Source: Saccharopolyspora gregorii (GTDB taxonomy: Bacteria; Actinomycetota; Actinomycetes; Mycobacteriales; Pseudonocardiaceae). From it: a DNA stretch of 64,000 nt. Shown in pieces: positions 57,949 to 64,000 of this stretch. The stretch lies in assembly GCF_024734405.1 (NCBI RefSeq), contig NZ_CP059556.1:5890001-5954000 (forward strand), written 5' to 3'. The notes under the pieces are model-generated. The model did no database searches and was not told the origin of the DNA. It saw nothing but the letters and a program-made list of their open reading frames with translations. Made by a program: the position numbers and the translations under genes. How positions within the stretch are numbered: the first letter of the stretch is position 1; each line of letters begins with the position of its first letter.

Positions 57949-58269
57949 TCGTCGGACGCCCCGACGCGGACCGGCGCGGCCGGGCCGGGTGCCATCACGG
58001 GGAGGCAGCACCCGGTCCGGGATGTCGGAACGCACCCGCAGCACCGCCCACGATCGCCGCAGTCGCCCGAACGGGGGCGACGCGGGCATCGGGGCGACCG
58101 GGCCGCGGAGAAGACGATCTAGGACGGTTCAGCGCCCGGCGGCCCATCACCTGGCCCGCCCAGCGCGATGCGGCAGTGCGGCGGCCCACTGCCGCCGGGA
58201 AACCGCACGGATCCCAGAATCCGGTCGACTACCGTGGGGACCGACCCACGGGCTCTGGAGGGATGCCGG
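57949..58269. other. Intergenic region between yajQ and rmlA
   Basis: These 321 bp hold a weak 8-bp stem at 57985-58015 that may end yajQ and a GGAGGG ribosome-binding site for rmlA at the right end. I see no gene or other signal. Confidence 0.4.
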
Positions 58270-59151
58270 GTGAGAGGAATCGTGCTCGCAGGAGGCAGCG
58301 GCACCCGGCTGCACCCGCTGACGCAGGGCGTGTCCAAGCAGCTGCTCCCCGTCTACGACAAGCCGATGGTGTACTACCCGCTGTCGGTGCTGATGCTCGC
58401 CGGGATCCGGGACGTGCTGCTGATCTCCACCCCGGTGGACCTGCCGCTGTTCCAGCGCCTGCTCGGGGACGGCTCGCAGCTCGGGTTGAACATCGAGTAC
58501 GCGGAGCAACCGCAGCCGAACGGGCTCGCCGAGGCGTTCGTGATCGGCGCCGACTTCATCGGCGGCGACCCGGTGGCGCTGGTGCTGGGCGACAACATCT
58601 TCTACGGCCAGGGCTTCTCGCGGGTGCTGCAGCAGTCCACCCGGGACCTGCACGGCTGCACGCTGTTCGGCTACCCGGTCCGCGACCCGCACCGCTACGG
58701 GGTGGGCGAGGTCGACGCGGACGGCAAGCTCGTCTCCATCGTGGAGAAGCCGGAGCGGCCGCGGTCGAACAAGGCCATCACCGGCCTGTACTTCTACGAC
58801 AACGACGTGGTGGAGATCGCCCGCGGCCTGGCGCCCTCACCCCGCGGCGAGCTGGAGATCACCGACGTCAACATGACCTACCTGCGGCAGGGTCGCGCCC
58901 ACCTCACCGAGCTGGGGCGCGGTTACGCGTGGCTGGACACGGGCACGCACGACTCGCTGCTGGAGGCCGGGCAGTTCGTGCAGGTGCTGGAGCACCGGCA
59001 GGGCGTCCGGATCGCCTGCCTGGAGGAGATCGCGCTGCGGATGGGGTTCATCTCCGCCGACCAGTGCCACGCGCTCGGCAGCAAGCTCGCGAAGTCCGCC
59101 TACGGCGAGTACGTCATGGAGGTCGCCCGCTCGGCGGGCGCCGGGACCTGA
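58270..59151 (+). CDS. rmlA: Glucose-1-phosphate thymidylyltransferase
   Basis: A GTG at 58270 behind GGAGGG gives 293 residues. Conserved: [20 protein letters not shown] at the N-terminus (nucleotide and Mg binding), [46 protein letters not shown] with [13 protein letters not shown], and [14 protein letters not shown]. It makes dTDP-glucose, the first step to dTDP-rhamnose and other 6-deoxysugars used in cell wall and antibiotics. No other rml gene is in the window. Confidence 0.95.
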   Translation: MRGIVLAGGSGTRLHPLTQGVSKQLLPVYDKPMVYYPLSVLMLAGIRDVLLISTPVDLPLFQRLLGDGSQLGLNIEYAEQPQPNGLAEAFVIGADFIGGDPVALVLGDNIFYGQGFSRVLQQSTRDLHGCTLFGYPVRDPHRYGVGEVDADGKLVSIVEKPERPRSNKAITGLYFYDNDVVEIARGLAPSPRGELEITDVNMTYLRQGRAHLTELGRGYAWLDTGTHDSLLEAGQFVQVLEHRQGVRIACLEEIALRMGFISADQCHALGSKLAKSAYGEYVMEVARSAGAGT

Positions 59152-59155
59152 CGCG

Positions 59156-60025
59156 TCAGGGCAGCAGCCTGCGGCCGGCCATCCCTTCGAGCCGCTGCAC
59201 CCGATCGCTGATCGGCGGGTGGGTGGAGAACAGGCGAGCCATCCGCTCCCCCGGCCGGAACGGGTTCGCGATCATCAGGTGGGACTGCGAGACCAGCTGC
59301 GGTTCGGGGGCGAGCGGCGCCTGCTGGGTGCCGCGCTCCAGCTTGCGCAGCGCGGAGGCGAGCGCCAGCGGGTCGCCGGTGAGCTCCGCGCCGGAGGCAT
59401 CGGCCTGGTACTCGCGGGACCGGCTCACCGCCATCTGCACCACCGCGGCCGCGACCGGCCCCAGCAGCGCGATCAGCAGCATCGCGACCGGGCTCGGCCG
59501 GTCCTCGTCGCGCCCGCCGAACATGCCGAACAGCATGCCGAAGTTCGCCAGGAAGGTGACCACGCTGGCCAACGCCCCGGCCACGCTGGAGATCAGGATG
59601 TCCCGGTTGTACACGTGGGACAGCTCGTGTCCGAGCACGGCGCGCAGTTCGCGCTCGTCGAGCAGTTCGAGGATGCCGGTCGTGCAGCAGACCGCGGCGT
59701 TGCGCGGGTTGCGGCCGGTGGCGAACGCGTTCGGCGCCCGGGTCGGGCTGATGTAGAGCGCGGGCATCGGCTGCCGCGCGGAGGTCGCCAGCTCCCGCAC
59801 GATGCGGTACATCGCGGGCTGCTCCGCCTCCGAGACGGGTCGTGCGTGCATGGAACGCAACGCCAGCTTTGCCGAATTGAAATAGGCGTAGCCGTTCATG
59901 CCGAGCGCCACGACCAGCGCCACGACCAGGCCCAGCCGGCCGAACAAGGAGCCCACCAGAAGGACCAGGGCGCTCATCCCGCCCAGCAGCAGCGCGGTCT
60001 TGAGTCCGTTGAAGTGCCCACCCAC
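59156..60025 (-). CDS. htpX: Zinc metalloprotease HtpX
   Basis: The GTG at 60025 gives 289 residues starting just before [13 protein letters not shown], the usual N-terminus; a GTG at 60058 is an alternative. Two N-terminal membrane segments are followed by the cytoplasmic metalloprotease site [14 protein letters not shown], two more hydrophobic segments, the third ligand region [19 protein letters not shown], and [18 protein letters not shown]. It degrades misfolded membrane proteins. It is convergent with rmlA, with 4 bp between stops. Confidence 0.94.
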   Translation of the reverse strand: MGGHFNGLKTALLLGGMSALVLLVGSLFGRLGLVVALVVALGMNGYAYFNSAKLALRSMHARPVSEAEQPAMYRIVRELATSARQPMPALYISPTRAPNAFATGRNPRNAAVCCTTGILELLDERELRAVLGHELSHVYNRDILISSVAGALASVVTFLANFGMLFGMFGGRDEDRPSPVAMLLIALLGPVAAAVVQMAVSRSREYQADASGAELTGDPLALASALRKLERGTQQAPLAPEPQLVSQSHLMIANPFRPGERMARLFSTHPPISDRVQRLEGMAGRRLLP

Positions 60026-60358
60026 CGCGCTGTGCCCTCCGTGCCTGTCGCCGCTCACCGCTCGTTCGCCTCCGGACCTTCCTGGGATCGCCCCCGACCT
60101 GCGGAATCGTTGCGCCGTCCCGGCCGGGATCCACTGGGAAAACGCGCGGCGCACGGGTGAAGTTCCGCTGCCGCGGAGTGCCGCGCACCACCCGAGAGGT
60201 CCAGACCGGTTCGACCGTTGTGCAACGATGACCTGCACAGTTTGGATCAGTGTGCACGGGACCGGGACGTCGAGATCGTTTCGGCCTAGCATGACCCGCG
60301 CCACCGAAAGAACGACTTTCCCGCACAGGGGGTGGCGGGAGAGCGGAAAGGATCCAAG
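60026..60358. other. Divergent promoter region, htpX and yceI
   Basis: The 333-bp region separates two divergent genes. A plausible -10 (TAGCAT) for the yceI gene lies near 60287. No other element is visible. Confidence 0.4.
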
Positions 60359-61267
60359 ATGTTCGCCAAACTGCGCAGGCGCCGCGGGAACACCGGCGCC
60401 GCACCACGGCCCGGCGCCGGGAACGCCGGCTACCTGCCGGAAACCCCCCTCGATGGCGGCGTCATCAGCTGCCAGGTGCACGACGAGATGGGCAAGCTGC
60501 TGCCGGGCGCCACGGTCACCATCACCGACCGGCTGAACCAGCAGATCGCACAGGCCGACACGGACAGCTACGGCTCGTTCCTCGCAACGGTGCAACCGGG
60601 CATGCACAAGATCTCGATCAACGCGGGTGGCTTCAAGCGCAAGAGCGCTCGCATCGAGGTCCGCGTCAACCAGCACACCTCGCTCGGCGGCGTGCGGCTG
60701 GAGTCGGACAACTCGCTGGCGCTGCCGCAGCCCGGCACCTGGACCTTCGACCCCACCCACACCGAGATCCACTTCGTCGCGCAGCACGTCGGCATGTCGA
60801 AGATCCGCGGCCGGTTCAACTCCTTCGAAGGCCAGATCCAGGTCGCGCGGCGCTTCGAGGACTCCCGGATCGACGTCGTCATCGACGCGGACAGCATCGA
60901 CACCGGCGTCAACATGCGGGACACCCACCTGAAGTCCGCGGACTTCCTCGACGTGGAGAACTACCCGAAGCTGTACTTCAGCAGCACCAAGTTCCACCAG
61001 GTCCGCGGCGACCGCTGGCTCATCGACGGCGCGTTCACGCTCCGCGGCACCAGCAGCAACGTGCAGCTCGACACCGCCTACCTCGGGCAGCGGACCTGGC
61101 AGGGCCCCGGGTTCGAGAGCGACCGGCGGGCCGCCTGCCGCGCCACCACCACGCTGCGCCGCGAGGACTACGCGGTGAACTGGCAGGCCACCCTCGCCAA
61201 GGGCATCGCCGTCGTCGGTCCGACCATCGAGATCGAACTCGGCGTGCAGGCAGTGCTGGAGCAGTGA
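60359..61267 (+). CDS. YceI-family protein with N-terminal carboxypeptidase-regulatory-like domain
   Basis: An ATG at 60359 behind GGAAAGGATC gives 302 residues. Residues about 35-115 form a Cna-B/carboxypeptidase-regulatory-like beta domain ([20 protein letters not shown] and [20 protein letters not shown]). Residues about 120-300 form the YceI lipocalin-like barrel: [44 protein letters not shown] and [10 protein letters not shown]. YceI proteins bind isoprenoid lipids. There is no signal peptide, so it may be cytoplasmic. Confidence 0.9.
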   Translation: MFAKLRRRRGNTGAAPRPGAGNAGYLPETPLDGGVISCQVHDEMGKLLPGATVTITDRLNQQIAQADTDSYGSFLATVQPGMHKISINAGGFKRKSARIEVRVNQHTSLGGVRLESDNSLALPQPGTWTFDPTHTEIHFVAQHVGMSKIRGRFNSFEGQIQVARRFEDSRIDVVIDADSIDTGVNMRDTHLKSADFLDVENYPKLYFSSTKFHQVRGDRWLIDGAFTLRGTSSNVQLDTAYLGQRTWQGPGFESDRRAACRATTTLRREDYAVNWQATLAKGIAVVGPTIEIELGVQAVLEQ

Positions 61268-61274
61268 TCGTTCC

Positions 61275-61304
61275 GCGCCGGCGGTTGCGGGGAACCGTCG
61301 GCGC
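61275..61304. terminator. Terminator between yceI and dimethylargininase genes
   Basis: A 12-bp stem with one G-T pair (61275-61286 with 61293-61304) and a 6-nt loop lies between convergent genes. Confidence 0.8.
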
Positions 61305-61322
61305 CCCCGTCCGCGCGGCCGG

Positions 61323-62183
61323 TCAGCCGTGCAGCTCCATCGTGCAGCACTTCGGTCCGCCACCGGACTTGCGCAGCTCCGAGACGTCCACGTGGATCGG
61401 CTCGTAACCGCGGTCGCGCAGCTTCGCGGCCAAGCCCGTCGCCTCCAGCGGCAGCACCACGTGCCGCCCGTCGGACACCCCGTTCAGCCCCAGGCACTCC
61501 GCGTCGGCGGCGTCCGCGACCACCGCGTCCGGGAACAGCCGCTCCAGCACCCGCCGCGAACCCGTCGAGAACGCCTCCGGGTAGTAGGCGATCTGCGGGT
61601 GCTCGCCCTGCGAGAGCACGAACAACGCCGTGTCCAGGTGGTAGAAACGGGCGTCGACCAGGCGCAACGACACCACCGGCACGCCCAGCGCCTCCTGCGC
61701 CTCCGCGTGCGCCTCCGGGTCGGTGCGGAAGCCGGTGCCCGCCAGCAGCAGGCCGCCGGTCCACGCGAAGTCGCCCTCCGCCTCGTTGATCCGCGACGGC
61801 ATCACGATCTCGCGGTAGCCGTTCCCGGCGAACCAGCGGCGGAAGTGCTCGGCCTCCGCGGCGCGTTGCTCGGCGCGGAACCGGGACCCCAGCACCCGGC
61901 CGCCGATGACCGTGCCCGAGTTCGCCGCGAACACCATGTCCGGCAACCCCGGCTGCGCGGGCACCACCGACACCGAGTGGCCCAGCCGCTCGTAGGTGCG
62001 CTTCAGCTCCTCCCACTGGCGCAGCGCGAGCTCGACGTCCACCGGGCGGTCCGGGTCCATCCACGGGTTGATCACGTACTCCACGGCGAAGTGCTCCGGC
62101 GGGCACATCACGTAGTCGCGCGGCGTCGGCGTGCGGGATCCGGTCCGGGTCTCGGCGCGCGGATCCACCAGGGCGGTCGTCAT
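61323..62183 (-). CDS. Dimethylargininase (DDAH-family guanidino hydrolase)
   Basis: An ATG at 62183 gives 286 residues. It lacks an upstream ribosome-binding site and may be leaderless. The amidinotransferase fold shows [50 protein letters not shown] and the nucleophile Cys in [13 protein letters not shown] near the end. It converts dimethylarginine (or arginine-like compounds) to citrulline plus an amine. The divergent Lrp gene probably controls it. It is 3 residues from the C-terminal layout of other actinobacterial dimethylargininases. Confidence 0.9.
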   Translation of the reverse strand: MTTALVDPRAETRTGSRTPTPRDYVMCPPEHFAVEYVINPWMDPDRPVDVELALRQWEELKRTYERLGHSVSVVPAQPGLPDMVFAANSGTVIGGRVLGSRFRAEQRAAEAEHFRRWFAGNGYREIVMPSRINEAEGDFAWTGGLLLAGTGFRTDPEAHAEAQEALGVPVVSLRLVDARFYHLDTALFVLSQGEHPQIAYYPEAFSTGSRRVLERLFPDAVVADAADAECLGLNGVSDGRHVVLPLEATGLAAKLRDRGYEPIHVDVSELRKSGGGPKCCTMELHG

Positions 62184-62257
62184 GATACGAAATCTAATCC
62201 CGCCTCCGGCGACCTTCAACAACGCTCCATTGCGCGAAATGCGGCAGTATGTTGCGC
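62184..62257. promoter_or_regulatory. Shared divergent control region, DDAH and Lrp genes
   Basis: A 74-bp A/T-richer region between divergent starts. TTGCGC occurs twice, at 62230 and 62252, 22 bp apart (about two helical turns), a plausible Lrp operator layout. Confidence 0.5.
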
Positions 62258-62698
62258 ATGGACACCTTGGATCAGCGAATCGTTTCGCAGCTGGTGACGG
62301 ACGCCCGCGCGAGCTACGCCGAGATCGGCGCCGTGGTGGGCCTGTCCGCGCCCGCGGTGAAGCGGCGGGTGGACAAGCTGCTGGACCAGGGCGTGCTGCG
62401 CGGCTTCACCGCCGTCGTGGACCCCGAGGCGCTGGGCTGGGGGACCGAGGCCTTCGTCGAAGTGCACTGCCACGGGAACGTGCCGACGCACCGCATCCGC
62501 AGCGGGCTCGAACCGCTGCCCGAAGTCGTCGCCGCCTACACGGTGTCCGGGCCCGCGGACGCGATCGTGCACCTGCGGGCCGCCGACATCCACCACCTGG
62601 AGACGGCGCTGGAACGGCTGCGCGGCGTCGAGTTCATCAGCCGGACCGTGTCCACGGTCGTGCTGTCCCGGCTGCTGGAGCGCCCGCCGCAGCCCTGA
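62258..62698 (+). CDS. Lrp/AsnC-family transcriptional regulator
   Basis: The ATG at 62258 gives 146 residues; an ATG at 62249 is an alternative. The HTH (residues 1-60) reads LDQRIVSQLVTDARASYAEI and LSAPAVKRRVDKLLDQGVL. The RAM ligand domain follows with FVEVHCHGNVPTHRI and AYTVSGPADAIVHLRA. It is divergent from the dimethylargininase gene, the usual sign of a local amino-acid-responsive regulator. Confidence 0.93.
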   Translation: MDTLDQRIVSQLVTDARASYAEIGAVVGLSAPAVKRRVDKLLDQGVLRGFTAVVDPEALGWGTEAFVEVHCHGNVPTHRIRSGLEPLPEVVAAYTVSGPADAIVHLRAADIHHLETALERLRGVEFISRTVSTVVLSRLLERPPQP

Positions 62699-62710
62699 GG
62701 CGCGCACGAC

Positions 62711-62744
62711 GAAGCCGCCCCCGCGACGTGGCGGAGGCGGCTTC
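62711..62744. terminator. Terminator between lrp and the sunset-domain gene
   Basis: A 9-bp perfect stem (62711-62719 with 62736-62744) lies between convergent genes, 13 bp after the lrp stop. Confidence 0.75.
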
Positions 62745-62752
62745 GGGTCACG

Positions 62753-64000
62753 TCAGGAGCCGGAGTTCCAGTGCTGGAAGCCCGCTTCCTCCGCGTCGGC
62801 CTCCGTCCGGAACCACACCTCGGCGACGACGCGGTCGTAGTGCGGCGAGTCCGGGGCGTGGTAGCGGCGCGAAGCGAAATCGCCCTTGACCATGTGGCCG
62901 TCCTGCTGCGACGGCTCCTGCGGCGCGGCCAGCGACTCGCGCCTGCGGTTCGCCTGCGCCTGCGGGTCGGCGTGCCAGGCCGCCTGCGACCGGCCGGGGC
63001 GCTGCTGCATGCCGGGGCGCGGGCCGGCGCCGGGAGTGCGGCGCGGCAGCGGGGTCTGCTCGGACTCGGCGATCACCGGGACGTCCGAGGCCTGCTCGGG
63101 CGCGGCCTGGTCGGTGAACTCGTGCGCCCGGCTCTCCACCAGCGCGCGCAGGTTCCCCGCGAAGCCGTGGTCGTCCCCAGCACGGGCCGGTTCCGGTTCG
63201 GTCCAGGTCGGTTCGGCTTCCGGCTCGCGGGCCGGTTCGGCGTCGCGCGGGACCTCCGCGGCGGGCCGCGGCGCATCCGACAGATCCGACAGGCCCAGCG
63301 CGGCGGACAGCTCGGCCGCGCCGGAGAGCCCGGGCGGGCCCGGGCGCAGCGGAGTCTCGGGCCGGGTGAAGATCTCGGTGCCGTCGCCGGTCGGCGCGGC
63401 CGACCGGGCGGGGCGGGCGATCTCGGACTCGTCGGCGGCGGCGTTCTTCTGGAACCAGGTGCTGGCCGATTCGGCGGGCCGGTCGGCCACCGGCTCGGTG
63501 TTCGCGCCGCGCCCGAGCGCTTGGCCGATGTCCGCGGAGGTGGGGCGTTCGGCGTCCTCGCCGCCGTCCTGGTCGTTCGGGATGGTCCACGGCGCTCCGG
63601 CGGGCTGGCGGCTCGACTGCGCGACGTCGGAGCGCTGGGGCTGCTCGGGGCGCTGATCCTGCTCAGGGCGTGGGGACTGCTCGGGACGCTGGGCCGTTTC
63701 CGGCCGCGGACCACCGTCCTCGTCCTCCCGGACGCGGCTGGGCCACCAGCCACCGCTGGACCGGCCCGCGTAGGGACTGTCGTCCTTCCAAGCGCCCGGG
63801 TTCCGGACCGGGAGGGACGGATCACCGGGGGTGCGGGCGGGCTGCTCGGCGGGCTCGTGCGCGCTGGTGGCGCCGTCGTCCACCACCAGGTCGGCGACCT
63901 GGGAACCGCCGCGCACCGAGACCTCGGCGCGCGCGTCGGTGGTGGCGGTGGGCGCGGGTTCAGCCGCGGGCTGAGCTGCCGGGGTGCGAGCAGCCGAGGT
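62753..64000 (-). CDS. Sunset-domain protein (ArfC-like), 5' part outside window
   Basis: The frame is open to the window edge with no start required at 63916, giving at least 415 residues. Most of it is Pro/Glu/Arg/Gln-rich and disordered, including a PRPEQDQRPEQPQR stretch. The last 45 residues form the sunset domain: VKGDFASRRYHAPDSPHYDR then AEVWFRTEADAEEAGFQHW. In actinobacteria this module closes ArfC-like channel-accessory proteins, whose N-terminus usually has a membrane segment; that part lies beyond the window. Confidence 0.85.
   Translation of the reverse strand, partial: TSAARTPAAQPAAEPAPTATTDARAEVSVRGGSQVADLVVDDGATSAHEPAEQPARTPGDPSLPVRNPGAWKDDSPYAGRSSGGWWPSRVREDEDGGPRPETAQRPEQSPRPEQDQRPEQPQRSDVAQSSRQPAGAPWTIPNDQDGGEDAERPTSADIGQALGRGANTEPVADRPAESASTWFQKNAAADESEIARPARSAAPTGDGTEIFTRPETPLRPGPPGLSGAAELSAALGLSDLSDAPRPAAEVPRDAEPAREPEAEPTWTEPEPARAGDDHGFAGNLRALVESRAHEFTDQAAPEQASDVPVIAESEQTPLPRRTPGAGPRPGMQQRPGRSQAAWHADPQAQANRRRESLAAPQEPSQQDGHMVKGDFASRRYHAPDSPHYDRVVAEVWFRTEADAEEAGFQHWNSGS

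Overview
The window is 64 kb of very GC-rich actinobacterial chromosome. Codon use, an mce operon, F420-type enzymes, HadA/HadB, and the order tRNA-Thr, tRNA-Met, rpmG, hadAB, tRNA-Trp, secE, nusG, rplK, rplA, rplJ, rplL, rpoB, rpoC all point to the Pseudonocardiales, probably near Saccharopolyspora. The genus is inferred from gene order and protein style, not from a search.

Layout. Positions 1-9623 (minus strand) hold a very large WXG-domain protein of polymorphic-toxin type whose C-terminus lies outside the window, a small EspC-like type VII secretion target, a YbaB/EbfC protein, and a 1264-residue protein with two ADP-ribosylglycohydrolase (ARH) domains, the first of them degenerate. A second, single-domain ARH (9896-10996) lies next. 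Positions 11091-14227 hold a MocR-type regulator, a coiled-coil hypothetical, a broken oxidoreductase and a small hypothetical. Positions 14407-21912 are rpoC and rpoB, with a recognisable promoter and a TTG start for rpoB. Positions 22661-25828 (plus strand) encode a TPR-CHAT protein that seems to have lost the catalytic histidine. Positions 25935-37615 are a complete, translationally coupled mce lipid-importer operon: ATPase, two YrbE permeases, six Mce proteins and two Mce-associated proteins. Positions 38104-43333 carry rplL, rplJ (with an L10-type leader), a membrane protein on the opposite strand, rplA, rplK, nusG, secE and tRNA-Trp. Positions 43535-46393 hold an aspartate-type aminotransferase, hadB, hadA, rpmG, tRNA-Met and tRNA-Thr.

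From 46527 to the end the content is mixed housekeeping and accessory genes: a GGDEF-EAL protein, an alpha/beta hydrolase, an F420-linked oxidoreductase, an ECF sigma factor coupled to a double-VOC protein, a RidA pseudogene, prolyl aminopeptidase, a Methyltransf_19 enzyme, YajQ, RmlA, HtpX, a YceI protein, a dimethylargininase with its Lrp regulator, and the C-terminal part of a sunset-domain protein. Between 56126 and 57331 is the scar of an integrative element at tRNA-Tyr: a near-perfect 110-bp duplication of the tRNA 3' part and terminator, a broken tyrosine integrase and one secreted SH3-like cargo gene.

How the parts fit together. The transcription and translation genes form the conserved core, interrupted by the mce locus and the CHAT gene. 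The left edge looks like a type VII-secreted effector locus next to ADP-ribose-removing enzymes. The tRNA-Tyr scar is the clearest trace of horizontal transfer. Several genes carry in-frame short tandem repeats (nusG, the second Mce-associated protein, the large WXG protein and the double-ARH linker).
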